A stretch of DNA of 64,000 nucleotides from Obelidium mucronatum. Lineage: Eukaryota; Chytridiomycota; Chytridiomycetes; Chytridiales; Chytriomycetaceae. The stretch spans positions 43,868 to 107,867 of the forward strand of contig JAIVFH010000110.1 in the NCBI GenBank assembly GCA_025765595.1. Direction: 5' to 3'. The translations under genes were made by a program, and so were the position numbers. The notes under the pieces were generated by a model. The model was not told the origin of the DNA and made no database searches. It was given only the letters and a program-made list of their open reading frames with translations. This document shows positions 36,165 through 47,441 of the stretch, in pieces (positions within the stretch are counted from its first letter, which is position 1; each line of letters begins with the position of its first letter).

Positions 36165-36353
36165 CAAATTTCGCACAAATTTCGACAGAACTTCGACAGA
36201 ATTTCGGACAATTTCCCACAGGAAGTTCGGTCGTAATTCGGTGGAGTCAATCCAAATAAAATTCCGTCCGAACTATTATCGAACTTTCACGGAATTTTTG
36301 CGGAATTTCTGTGGCAGTTCTGCTGTAGTTCCGTGGAAGGCTGCTTGGGGTGT
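36165..36353. repeat. Right subterminal repeat region of the transposon
   Basis: TTTCGACAGAACTTCGACAG, AAGTTCGGTCGTAATTCGG and repeated CGGAATTT motifs packed into the last 190 bp, mirroring the left end. Confidence 0.65.
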
Positions 36354-36610
36354 AATGATGCTCAGACACAGCTACTTCTAATCATGAGTTTGAGCCACAA
36401 ATGTGTCTGTACAGGTGCAATTCGACGCGCGCCTAAAGCGAGTCTTGTCAAGGTTCTGTTGTCTTCCCATCTTTTTATTTTTGAAACAGAGGATGGAGAT
36501 CTGGAAGGAGATGGGCCTTTTTTTTGCACGCGTTGGGCTTTCGCCAAGCGTCTGCACAGAAACTTGGATTTTTTTTCCACAAGCCGTGCACAAGCCACCC
36601 CAAAATTCGC

Positions 36611-36617
36611 TATAAAA
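36611..36617 (+). promoter_or_regulatory. TATA box of third GH114 gene
   Basis: TATAAAA about 50 bp upstream of the ATG at 36664. The preceding 36357-36600 stretch, right of the transposon, holds no gene. Confidence 0.55.
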
Positions 36618-36663
36618 ACTGACCTGTTTCCCACGAGACACCTTTACCAGACACACATCAATC

Positions 36664-37920
36664 ATGATTCAAATTACAGCTCTCTTCCTTCTTTTATCAG
36701 CTGCCTTGAATGCAGCTCCTCTTAGCAACAGTGGTAACAAAACGCAGTTAGACACAGAAAGAGTCATTCCCTAATCTAGAAAATATGCTATAGGTCTTCA
36801 ATCGCGCGGAGACGGCTGGTACACTCCACCTCAAACCTTCCAATGGCAATGGCAGATCGACTTGGCTGCTGTACCCCGAGTTGCCCCTGACGTGTACGCC
36901 AACGGAACCAAAGCCGAACTGCTCATCTATGACGTTGACATTGAAGCCAGCCCGGCGACCATTGCCGAAATCAAGTCGTGGGGCGCCAAGGTTGCTTGCT
37001 ACTTTGAAGCAGGGACTTGGGTTGCCAGACGTACAAAGTGGGCCCCACTTTTCCCAGGTGCCAAAACTGCTACTGGAAAAAATGTTGCGGGTTCCCTTGG
37101 ATATTCGTACGAGGCTCCGTACACTGATGAATTGTGGGTGAACCCAAGTGATCCAGAAGTGCGTCGTATCATCAAGGATGTCATTTACCCATTTGCCAAG
37201 GCGCAAGGCTGTGATCTTGTGGAGCCAGACAATGTCCAAGGATATGAACGGGACTCTTACTGTACCGGGTTTGAAGCGACTACCGGCGCCAACTGCGGTG
37301 CTTGCAAGTCTGGTTCTACCAAAGAGTACTTTATCGACAAAAAGTGTGATGCGGACTACAACGCCTGGCTCGACTTCAACAAGTTCCTCGCCGACGAAGC
37401 ACACAAGCAGGGAATGGGAGTCGCGCTCAAGAACAACCACTTCCAGGCTGCCGAGCTTGTCGGCTACCACGACTACGTTTTGAGTGAAGAGTGTGTCAGC
37501 TATGCATCCACGTTCTCCAATGGCACTCAAGTTGGATTTGAAGTGTTTGGAAGCAAGGCCAATGACTGTGCTGGATATCTTCCATTCCTCAAGGCTGGCA
37601 AGGCTGTTACATTGACCCAATACAAAGGAACGATTGGCAAGCTGTGTTCGGATGCTGCTCCATTCCTGCCATATGGTGGATTCAATAGCATTTTGAAGAA
37701 AACTTCTTTGACTGCTACACCAAGAGCTGCTTGTTGTGGGGGCGTTCCATGTAATGCAGGTCCACAACCAACCACAACCACCACAACCACAACCACAACC
37801 ACAAAGAAGCCAACAACTACTACTACTAAGAAGACAACCACCACTACCACTACCACTACGAAGAAACCCACTACCACGACTACCAAGACCACCACGAAAG
37901 CCAAAACCACAACTGTTTAG
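36664..37920 (+). CDS. Secreted GH114-type polygalactosaminidase, copy 3, with Thr/Lys tail
   Basis: Signal peptide MIQITALFLLLSAALNAAPL. A short intron (about 36734-36794, ending TATAG) joins LSNS to GLQSRGDGWYTPP. The barrel is almost identical to copy 2 (same YDVDIEASPATIAEIKSWG, CYFEAGTWVARRTKW and VEPDNVQGYERDSYC blocks), including most silent positions, while the signal peptide and first intron differ. The tail is longer and Thr/Lys-repetitive (TTTTTKKPTTTTT-like, from ACC/ACA/ACT repeats). The intact acidic motifs suggest an active enzyme. The duplication junction lies near the intron: similarity to copy 2 begins at LQSRG. Confidence 0.9.
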
Positions 37921-38055
37921 CAAAAGTTAATATTCTGCCTCATTCTATAGTTCCAAATAAATCTATTACAGTAAATTGTTCCATTTATTCAAGAACTATT
38001 AAACCAAAACAAAACAAGAATTAGCGGGGGGGAGAGACAAGAACTAGGGTGAAAT

Positions 38056-39089
38056 TCAGGCATTCTTCCAAGCACTGTAAATTTGGGCAACCGCCGCAAC
38101 ACTCCCACAAAGACCGACCCCCAACTCTGGGAACCAACTCTTTTCCACACTCCAGTGAAGCGTCAATGGGAAATAAGCCGTGTTGATGATTGTGTTGATG
38201 ATCAAACTCTGGTATTCGTTCGAAATCGCCGTTTGTTCGGCACGAAGAACTTCTTTTGGCTCAGCGTTGGATCGAGAACGTTGAGAGAGTTGAAGTTGTC
38301 GATTTTCGAGGAGTCTGTGTTCTTGGTGTAGTTGGAGAAAGTAGAGTGTCACCTGTCAAAATAGTTTGTCGATTAATGCAATTTAGAACGCGCCAGAGTT
38401 CCCACGCGCTTATATGCACACCCACAATACGTTTTCTTAAAAAAAAAGTTGAACTCACGTATGCAGCCCAAAATCGACAGCTCCAAATTCCAACGCGATT
38501 CTTTGTTTCTTCAGTCAAGTGAATGACATTGTGACTGGCAAGGTAGTAAATGTGTTCCAAAGGATAGTAACCCAAATTAGCAAGATTTTGAAGACGGTAG
38601 ATAAGACGCAAGAACGGGGTTGATGGTGGGTTTCGTTCTGTGTGGTTGATGGACTCATGGGGTCAGAATGACGATGTTAAGAGCGACTAGACAGTGGGAT
38701 AAAAGAAGGACACTTCATAGTGTTTTTGCTGCGAAAACGAGAGAAGTATGGATAAGAGGAACGCACCCGAGAAAAGAATCCACTGGAAGAGAGGGATTAG
38801 GCCATAGTATCTAAGCAAAACACGAGTATCTCCAACGGGTACGGCCAAGTTCTTGAGTCTCTGCGCCAAGATCGAGTCCTTATTGTGTTCTTGCAGCTTG
38901 AGAATGATAACTTTGGACACATAGGCGTACAGCTGGATAGTTGGTGTTTAATTAGAGTGCATCTCTATGCCAACCTCGACGGATTCGACGAACCATCAGA
39001 ACTTTGTCAGTGCCACGCACAGAAGACAGAAAGCGGCAGAGTTTGTCAAGGGTTTCCTGCTGCTGGTTGGTGAGCCGCAAGAAGGCCAT
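38056..39089 (-). CDS. PEX11: PEX11-family peroxisome division protein
   Basis: Starts MAFLRLTNQQQETLDKLCRF with FLSSVRGTDK, the PEX11 N-terminal signature region. Spliced exons give LYAYVSKVIILKLQEHNKD, LAVPVGDTRVLLRYYGLIPL, FQWILFSG, LIYRLQNLANLGYYPLEHIY, YLASHNVIHLTEETKN, WSCRFWAAYV and a final exon (TLYFLQLHQEHRLLENRQ ... QIYSAWKNA) to the stop at 38056. LGYYPLEHIYYL matches the conserved PEX11 hydrophobic core. Role by family: membrane elongation and fission of peroxisomes. Divergent from transgelin, with 162 bp between starts. Introns lie near 38355-38460, 38620-38770 and 38920-39000. Confidence 0.8.
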
Positions 39090-39251
39090 TTTGTATTTAT
39101 TTTTCAGATATTTTTTGAAACCAAACCAAACAAACCGAATGACAGAAGTTGTACGCGGCCTCGATAGAGACCTTGGTGATTTAGGACTTGTCTGCATATT
39201 TTAATTGCATGAAGCTGTACTAAAACGCCACACGTTTGAACAGCTGATAAA

Positions 39252-39965
39252 ATGGCCGAAAAATACAATCCCCAGCGCGAGCGCGAAGCCAAAGAATGGC
39301 TGGAAAGTGTGATTCAGAGAGAGTTTGCAGCCGATGTTTCTTTCCACGAAGCACTGAAGGATGGCGTTATTTTGTGCGAAGCAATTAATAAGGTGCGTCG
39401 ATTTCAGTGTGTGTAAGTCAAGCACTGAAAAGGCTGAATTCTCATTTAGGTGTCACCAGGGACTCAAGTCAAGATTAATCAATCAAAGATGCCTTTCAAG
39501 CAGGTGCAGTGTTCATGCTTGCGAGGATTAATTCAACAACTGATTTGAAAGTGTCTGAGCAGATGGAAAACATCAACAGTTTTCTCCAAGCAGCTGAAAA
39601 AATGGGCGTTAACAGACACGAGCTATTCCAAACTGTTGATCTCTATGAAGGTGGGGATCTCTCCTTCCTCGACGAAAGGAATCATGTACTTATTTCGGTT
39701 TCAACTTTTCTCTACAGCAAAGAACCTTGTGCAAGTGATTGACTCTATTTATGCACTCAGTCGGTGTGCAGAATCGAAGGGGTATGCCGGGGCGCGTATT
39801 GGGCCCAAGCTGGCCGAGAAGCAGGACTTTCACTTTAGTGCCGAGAAGCTTGCGGCGGGGAAGAACGCGATTCCGATTCTTTCTGGGTTTAGCTCCTCCG
39901 AGAAAGTGCCCACGTACAACCGGAGAGACATTGGCGGCATCGACCCCGGAAAGTTGCAGCAGTGA
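39252..39965 (+). CDS. Transgelin/calponin-homology actin-binding protein
   Basis: Starts MAEKYNPQREREAKEWLES. A single calponin-homology domain: FHEALKDGVILCEAINK, then VSPGTQVKINQSKMPFKQ, MENINSFLQAAEKMGVNRHE, LFQTVDLYE, KNLVQVIDSIYALSR. The C-terminal tail has KGYAGARIGPKLAEKQDFHF, the calponin/transgelin-type KGYxGxxIGPK region. Three introns (from 39391, about 39500 and about 39650) fall between these blocks. The length (about 190 residues spliced) fits the fungal Scp1/Stg1 family. Role: cross-links actin in cortical patches. Confidence 0.88.
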
Positions 39966-40005
39966 AGTGAGAAAGCAAGAAAGAAAGAATAAAAACAAAC
40001 ACAAA

Positions 40006-40089
40006 ATGCAGCGCGACGAGCCGCAAATCAACGACTTGGCGGCGCTGCGCCGCTGCGCCGCCGTCAGCGGAAATCCGCTCGTGAAGCGC

Positions 40090-40120
<31 letters not shown>

Positions 40121-43100
40121 AGCAGAGCGAAACAGAAAAAGAAACGGAAAAGGAGAACGCGCGCGGGCGCAGAAGCAGCACACCCGCAAAGCCGCCGCCG
40201 CCGCCGCCGGCGGACCGCAGCTGGTTCGAAGAAACGAGCATTTCGGTGGCCACGAATCCATTCAGGCTGGCCGACAAGTCGCGGCGCGCGGACGCGGTGG
40301 GTCGTTTGTGCTGTCATTAACCAGGCTGGGTCTCTAACTGCGGCTCATGTTACTAGGCGCCCTTCAGCCAAACGGCGCTCTTCATAAAGGCGCTTGCACC
40401 CTCTTCACACTCATTGCATCTGGCGGCTGCGGAAAACGCGTCAAATCGCCTCCAGAGTATTATTCTCCCGCAGCAGCTACCTTCTTCAGCGTCCCTGACA
40501 GTTCTTCAGGCCGAATGCGATTTATTACCCATAATAGAACTGCCTCAAACCGATATTCTAGCTGTATCATGCCCCCACGCCGCCTCCGTACATGAGGCAG
40601 GCTGTAATGATTTAATTCTTCACCCACCAACAATACCTACAAATGAATATTCAGCAAAAATTCCAGGGGAAACACATATATTCTCTTCCGCAATTCAATC
40701 CTCCTTGAGCTTAGAACCACCTCAGCATCTGCCACAAATGGAAGTGCAGGAAGCCACCAATAACTTGAGCCTCAATTCCATCGAAAACGATACTTCTATG
40801 ATAAAGCAAACCATTCTTCCTGCCTTTACGGATGATAATAGTGTTGAACTTAGCTTCATTAATTCACTTGTACCTTTGCGCCTTTCTGAGGGCGAAAACA
40901 TCCCAGATTCAAGTGTCGTTGAAGAGTTTGGTGTGGATGAATCTGCTCTTGACGTAATTTTGGATGGCTCCTCTGAACCGTTGAAGGAGCATGAACAGGG
41001 ATTTCCTACAGAAGAAAGCGAATCTCTCAATCCAGACCATGGAATTGAAAGTATTTTAAATCAAATGAGCGAAATAGAAATTGGAGATGTGCTTTCTACG
41101 GGAGTGAGCTCCTCACCTTTGGCAGAGGCTGTGAAAACTGGTTTCCGCGATCCAAACGCAGATAATGCCACGTCGTGTAGCTCCCCTCTTGATCCCGCAG
41201 AGCTGAATGATGACGGAGGATCCCTGGATTCCAGCAAAATAAGTGGTGGCGATGAAGGCCGTCTAGAATCGTATGGCATGAAGGATGAAGGAGAATGCGG
41301 GACCCACGCTGTGGTTGGAAGCATCAATTTCGATTTGGTATGTTCTGAGACTTTATATTAAAATGATTCTTATACATCCAATAGCTTCCGAAAATCGAAT
41401 TGGACTTTGAGAATGATTGGTTTCAGTTTCCTACCCAACACTCTGCTTTGAAAAATTCTGAAAATCTCGTTCCGCCCATCGAAGACTCTCTGCTGCAAGA
41501 ATCCGCCTATTTTGCAAAGTGTTTGAATCTTGGGGATGTGGAAACTCAACTGGAAACAAATAATAAGCCAACATTAGAACTAGATAAACCAGTCTATCAG
41601 AAAGAGGTGAAACCCTTGGGCACTTTTCACTTTGGTTCCTCTTCCTCAACGCTCGAGAATGATAGTATCGGTGGCGGCTTAAATGAGCTTTCATCGCCAC
41701 CAATTGATTTTGGAGCAGACAAGACCAGTGAATTCTTCATGGAGGAAAGCCCTTCGTTGGAAATCGACTCTCAAAATAACAGCTTTGCGGATATTTCTGA
41801 TATATTGCCTCAGATTCGGGATGAACAATCCAAATCACTTGACCTGATTTTATCAGAAGAATTGGGTATTGTTCTGCCGGAAGATTCGGACATCACACCA
41901 CCCAAAAGATCAAGCTCCAGAACAAATGGATTCGGTCAGTTATGGCGAAGTGGGAGTCTCTCCAGTGTTTTTAGTGGGTCAAGTCTATCGGGGTTGTGGA
42001 GAAAAAAGAAGAAGCCGGAAGAAACGGTGACCAAAAAGAAAAAGACTGTTCGATGGGGGGTGAGGTCATTTCAAAGCCAAAACCTCTCAAAATCTGATTT
42101 CGATGATTTTTCCATAAATTTTTATAGTTGGCTCGTCAAGGTGACTTGGAACAGACAAAGCTGTTTCATCCCGAGGCGCCTGTGGTTGTTGAGAGCACAG
42201 GTGATGTGGGGCGAGAGAACGGAATTCTCTTGTTTCAGTTGGATTGTGTTGACCAAGTTATAGTTCCAGATAATCAACGTAACTCTTTCTTTTTGGTTAA
42301 TATTCTATTCAGCAAAAAGTGATTTTAAGTTTATTTCCATTTTTGACAGCTGTAACGCTCAACATGACACTCACATACAACGGGAAAAGTACCTTCACAA
42401 TCCCACCCATAACAATCAATCACGCAGCACCTACTACTCCAATTTCATTTGAATGTCTATTCAACCTCCCATCTAAACACTCCATGTGTCCTCCGCCACA
42501 GCTCGACATGACACTTCGCGTTTCTCCCATTATCCCTTTAAGCACTGAACTCAAGACTGCAGACAAGAGGAAACAGCTAAAACCACAAGTTTCGCATCAA
42601 TCCCGATCCATTGCGCTGCCTCAGATTTTCAGGCCGAGGTCATCTATGATTTCAGTACCTACATCTTTGGACAAGAAGAAGAATACACTCCCATTGGGTG
42701 GCGTTTCCACGCGGGGTACTTTGATTTCAAATGTGAGGGAGTTTGCAGAATGGAGTGAGTCTGGTGGTGGCGACAAGGATGGCGTTGATGGCCATACTAG
42801 TGGTGCACCGATTGTGGCAGAAAAAACTTGGTGTGTCGATTTTGGTGAACAAAATGGCGTCAAGATGAGGTTTTTGGTGCGAGGAGTGGGGATTATCAAG
42901 AGCATAATGACTCCTGGGGTAAAGAACCGTATCTTTGTTTTCCTATATATCTTCGTTTAATCTGGTGGCACGCTTCTATATATTTTTAGATTGTATTCCC
43001 CGAGACGTTTAGCGAAGCCGCGTATGCGATTGAAGTGAAAGAACTGCATGAAACTGTTCAGCTGAGAGGCCATCTTTCGCAAATGGGTGGTGGTTTGACT

Positions 43101-43914
43101 GTAAGTTTTTACACCCCTTCATCTTTTCCTAGAACAAGATCTCTAACCAGTTGCACAAAAGTCATGGAGAAGGCGGTATTTTGAGTTGGTTGGCTGTCAT
43201 CTTTATGCATATCATGAAGACACTAGACAACTCATGATGACTATCGACCTATCTCTTGTGCAAAAGATACGATGTTCCGGTGTAGCAGCCACGCTATGCC
43301 CCAGATCGGAACGATATGTTGCCAGTGCTTACACTTCTCAAGATTCTGTGGAGCTGGAGGACGAGCCGAGTACAGAGTCTCAAGCGAATAGAATGATTCT
43401 CTCGAATCTTGAAGTGAGGGAGAATTCGAAACGAAGGCAAAGTCTAAAAGCAGCTTCTACAAGCAATGATCCGGCTGTATGCTGCGATTTCGCAAATTTG
43501 TTTGAAATTGAAATGAAGGATGGGGAAGTGATTGAGTTTTCAACTTTGGGTGAAGCATTTGCAGAAGAGCCACGTGTGGAGGATGGGGAGAGCTGTCCAA
43601 ATAATCCAGGAGCGAGTGGCCCATGGTGGAAATTGAACACTTTCGGCTCTAGCGAGGCGGATACTTCTTGTTCAGAGCTGGAGTTTTTGAGTGGGTTTTT
43701 GGATCCTGGGGCAGACCTTGATGACGTGTTTGAGGACATCGAAATACAACCTTGTGGTGGGAAAAAGAGAAACAAGAATGGGTTAGTGCAGAAAGAGTTT
43801 GATGACGCGATTTTGGTGGATTCGAGTTCTCCTGTCGCGAAAAGATGGTTGAATGCGTTGACGACTGCTGCCGTGAATATCGGAGATGAAATTGTGCCAG
43901 ATTGGTTGAAATGA
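40006..43914 (+). CDS. Bud4/anillin-like PH-domain protein
   Basis: Starts MQRDEPQINDLAALRRCAAV in a GC-rich first exon with an Ala run and a Pro run. A long acidic, probably disordered region follows (41 kb), then a basic Ser-rich stretch (SLSSVFSGSSLSGLWRKKKK) and an anillin-type region (VTLNMTLTYNGKSTFTIPP, SNVREFAEWSESGGG, WCVDFGEQNGVKMRFLVRG). A PH domain ends the protein: GHLSQMGGGLTSWRRRYF, ELVGCHLYAYHEDTRQLMM, TIDLSLVQKIRC, with FEIEMKDGEVIEF further on, ending VPDWLK. The WRRRYFEL...YHE motif is like Bud4. Role by family: septin-linked scaffold of the division site. Short introns separate about seven exons, and all join in frame. Confidence 0.78.
40089..40119 (+). repeat. (GCG)n triplet run coding poly-Ala
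   Basis: About ten consecutive GCG-type triplets in the first exon of the Bud4-like gene, giving an Ala run; a likely site of length variation. Confidence 0.85.
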
Positions 43915-44075
43915 AATAGAAGTTTTTTTGGTTCAAATGTTCCTGGATTGGGCTTAAATATTAACTCGGAAATTTATTTGCATCACAGTTAAAATAGAAG
44001 CAGAAAACAACATGAAGATAAACGTGAACTCAGAACCCATCTCCAGTCTGTTTGAATAATAAAAATAATAAGGAC

Positions 44076-45221
44076 TTAATTTGCACAAGCAAACTCACTT
44101 ACATAATCGTATTCCATTGTGGGGAGAACCGAAGTCATAAATTTCAAAAACAACAGCAGGTATTGATCCACGCGTAATTCATCTTTGCCGGATTCCACCA
44201 TTTGATCAATAAGTCTTTTCATAACATTTCCGTGTTTGCAAGGATGGATGGAGGCCAAAGAAAGAGACTCATTCGGATGAGCTTCAATGGTAACTGTCTT
44301 TTTCGCATGATCTTGTGAAATATCCTGAAAGATTTGTTGTGGGGCAAGAGGTTTGCGATTCTCATCATATCCAAATAGAAACAGTCGAGGGGTCTGATAG
44401 TATTTGTCATACGTAATTGAAATATCGTATGTTCTGTTTTACAGTTAAGCTGCGGACTGGCCGGTACTTGATTGCCTACCTTGTTTTGACAAATCTATCT
44501 GTATCGTTGTCACTAGTCGCCATGGCAGCAGGATCCTCTTCGTCCTCCATTTCAACAAGTTCCAATTCTTCATCCATGTCTGGAATATCGTCCAGATTCA
44601 AGTTGTCGATTTCAGGTAGAGTCTCAGCATCTTTGGGCTTTGCCACTTCAGCCGCAGCAGCAGCAGGTTCTTCTTCGTCTTCAATATCTCTCACTTGTTC
44701 GGCGTCAGAAGAACCCACAATGACCCTTCCCTTGTGTGTCGCCACCCATTGGTCTTCGCCCATTTCGTCGTCAATCGCCTCGTCCTCATCTGCGTCTCTG
44801 TACTCCATTGCCGCAACTCGCTTCAAGCATGGAACATTTCGCGTGATCAGATATTGCTTGTCAGCCGGCAGATAGTCCTGGCGGTAATGAGGCATTAAAT
44901 GAAACGTGTTAAACGGTCTAAGACACCATCGGATTACTTTGCGTTTGCTCGCCAGACCACCAGACCATGCCCAAGTAGGGCATTTGTATACAAGAAAGTC
45001 GCCGGCAAGGACAAACTCTTCGGGTGTTAAAACCCCCGTCTCTTTGAACTTTGACTCTTTCAATAGCGGGTTCAAGTATTCTCTCCATTCGCGGAAAACA
45101 CGCAATGCAGTTGTTCCCTGTAGTTTTCATGGTTAGGCTTTTTGGGGGTGAAGCTCTGTGGCTTTGGGGTGGTGAAGGGCTGTGGGCCGCCAAGCACTAC
45201 ACGCACCTCGACATATTCCAT
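44076..45221 (-). CDS. ATG3: Autophagy E2-like enzyme ATG3
   Basis: Exon 1 is MEYVE, joined over an 89-nt intron to [20 protein letters not shown]. Then come the ATG3 landmarks [54 protein letters not shown], a long acidic flexible region, and after an intron [48 protein letters not shown]. The catalytic Cys lies in [14 protein letters not shown], followed by [20 protein letters not shown]. Role: transfers Atg8 to phosphatidylethanolamine. All key residues are present. It is the last gene of a tightly packed minus-strand run; the next gene upstream ends 51 bp from its ATG. Confidence 0.92.
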
Positions 45222-45272
45222 TTTTTTTTTGTTATTTATTTATCTTAATTGATGTTTAACAACAGTTAAAAA

Positions 45273-45778
45273 CTACTTTATTTTAATCGGCTTCACTGTA
45301 CTCAATTCTTCAAGCTCCTTTTCCGTTTCTTCAACAAGAATTAAATCAAGCGGCGACTTTGCGCTCACTGTTGTGCCATTTGTGGTAATTTCCGGCCGCT
45401 TTGGAGCAGGAAACGCTTCTTCGAGTTTATACGTTGCGTAAGTACCACAGATTGCAAATGCAAGCCAGCCTAGGATAAGTTGGCGAAGAAGTTAGACAAA
45501 GGGAACAAGTCTTGGATTTAGGTAATACCCAAGGAAAAGTAAAGCTTCTTTTGCGGACTAAGGTTTGCTACGAGATCCAGAAACCCATTCGACTTAACGC
45601 CATTTGACTCTGCAGCTTGCGGTTGTGGATTGGGTTGCGGTTGTTGTGCTGGCGGGGCGTTGGAGTACTTTGGTGTCTTTGAGCTCTTTGACGCAAATCG
45701 AAGTGAGCTTTGAATCCAGATTCTGTTGATTGAAAGCGATCGTTGGCGGAGGAGTTGTCTCGCGGTTGTTTTTATCAT
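45273..45778 (-). CDS. Small single-span protein, probably mitochondrial
   Basis: Starts MIKTTARQLLRQRSLSINRI, a basic amphipathic N-terminus like a mitochondrial presequence. A Pro/Gln/Asn-rich linker follows, then a segment read across one intron (about 45470-45520): LSPQKKLYFSLGIT then WLAFAICGTYATYKLEEAF, one hydrophobic span. The end is charged (KELEELSTVKPIKIK). No family recognised; the topology recalls small respiratory-chain assembly factors, an inference only. Its ATG lies 11 bp after the stop of the GH5-like gene on the same strand, leaving almost no room for its own promoter. Confidence 0.6.
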
Positions 45779-45789
45779 TTTTATTATTT

Positions 45790-47401
45790 TTATATTTTGT
45801 ATGGCAATGAAGGTTTCGACACTCCCACCGCGTTGCGTGCTCGGACCCGAATCCAGTCGCTGTTCATGCTAGGCATCACGTACATTATCTTTCCTGGCGG
45901 CACTGCATCTGTGGTGTTGTCGGATAGAACGTTGAAGGGTCCATTTTCACTGTCTGCATATTCGATGGTATATGACTCCGCTCCAGTGCTTCCCCGCCAT
46001 ATTATCCCAGAAATTTACAGAAAGAATAACCGGCTCCGGTGTTGGAGCTTCAGTGATGAAAGGGGTAATCGACAAGGGCTTCCAAAACGGAAACGTCATG
46101 CATCAACAGTGCATACAACTTCACCGTCTGAATAACTTCAACTTCGTCACGTGTATTGAATGTTTCGTTAAAAGGAAAGCCCGGATAATGATAAGCTCGT
46201 TGGGTTGGCGTTTCGTCGTGAGTATAGAATCCCCCTTCACGCGAATGAAATCGGAGAGACCATAGCAATGTACCGGTGATTTTTGAATTTTTAACACTCG
46301 CTTTTAGAAGCTCCCTTGTCCAATCCAAACTCTCCAGGCCGTATTCGTCAACAATAAACACCTTATCAAATGACGTGACAAATGCAGAATCTACCCAACT
46401 TCTTGAGGCAAAAGAGTCATCTAATGGATATGGTGGTATGTAAGTTGGATCTTGGGGCCTGGGGATGTGGTAGTAATGACTACCAATCACATCAATGGAA
46501 GGATGTTGCAAGACCTCCAGTTGGTGACCAAAAGCGCCCGTATTACTTCCGTCCTTCACCAAGTGATTGGAATCAACCGATTTTACGTATTCTGCCATTT
46601 CAATCGTCCACTCGGTAGGAATCCGGCCTCCTTCTTTCAGGGCCAACTCATTGCCCAGTTCCCACATTAATATAGCTGGATCATCTCGATACAAGACTCC
46701 GCTAATAGAATTATTTCTCTCCAAAATGTAACGAATAATAGATTTGAAGTTGTTCTTCACAGCGGTGTCTGTCCAAAACGCGTCTGCTGTCTTGTTCCCA
46801 ATCCACTTGGAAAATTCTGGCACACCACCCCAGAACGGCCACTTGTCGATAAATGGAATAATAATTCGAATTTGAAATTCATTTGCCCGAGTGAGCATTA
46901 AATCAAACGCTCTAAAGAGCTCCCTGTTTGCATACAGGTCATCTGTTCCTGGAATTCGTTCCCATCGGTCCATTTTCACAATTCGGGGTGGAAAAGACAT
47001 GGTTGCTTCTGAAATAGATCCAGGAATCCATGCAAAATGTCCATCATAAGAATTGGGATCAGAGTGATTCACAGTATGCAAATGCGTATATTCTTGTCAC
47101 TCTTCCTCCTATTTGCGCTATGGTTCGCAATGCATCTGTTATCTCAAAGTCATCGGGCGGACCGCGTTTGTTGAATGATCCAAAATATCCTTGCGGCGCG
47201 TCTTCGATAAAATGAAGGTTCGGGATGTTGAAGGAAGCGAAACGAAAGGGCGTTGTGCCATCCATTAAGCGAGAGCCAGATCGAGTGATCATTCTAAGCG
47301 CGTCGGGTTGATTATCTCGCGGCATAGCGCCTGATACTGAAAATCCGAACGCGAAAGTAGCTGCAGCTAGGAAGAAAGCGATCGCAGTGGAGATTAATCA
47401 T
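45790..47401 (-). CDS. Secreted GH5-like beta-glycosidase with a fibronectin-III-like C-terminus, with frame breaks
   Basis: A hydrophobic signal segment (AIAFFLAAATFAFGFSVSGA) joins the ATG at 47399-47401 only if one base is skipped near 47390. Barrel motifs: GTTPFRFASFNIPNLHF, ALRTIAQIGGRVTRIYAF, RANEFQIRIIIPFIDKWPFW. WELGNE carries the likely acid/base Glu, and VFIVDEYG the likely nucleophile Glu. HSREGGFYTHDE and AYHYPGFPFNE follow. Downstream, after two more single-base skips (about 46075 and 46015), a beta-sandwich-like stretch reads GAESYTIEYADSENGPF and IRVRARNAVGVSKPSLP, like an FN3 domain. The family acts on extracellular mannans or glucans; the substrate cannot be told. An intron lies near 47060-47090. 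Confidence 0.78.
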
Positions 47402-47441
47402 GTTATTTTTTTAATTAATTGAAACTCCGACTGTTGCAAAA

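Larger units (their letters stand above)
31405..36353. mobile_element. Complete Plavaka/CACTA-like DNA transposon
   Basis: Ends are ACACCCCA (left) and its reverse complement TGGGGTGT (right), flanked by a 3-bp direct repeat AAT (31402-31404 and 36354-36356), as expected for CACTA-superfamily insertions. Both termini carry many subterminal copies of TTCGG/AATTCCG/TTCGACAGAA-like motifs in both orientations. Inside are a transposase on the minus strand and a second, divergent gene on the plus strand with starts 31 bp apart. It is inserted between two near-identical GH114 genes. Confidence 0.85.

Noticed and set aside
36748..37923. Long minus-strand ORF opposite GH114 copy 3 (and similar ones opposite copies 1 and 2)
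   Set aside because: Antisense shadow of a strongly coding, codon-biased gene; its Gly/Ser/Cys composition mirrors the sense repeats and it has no independent support.
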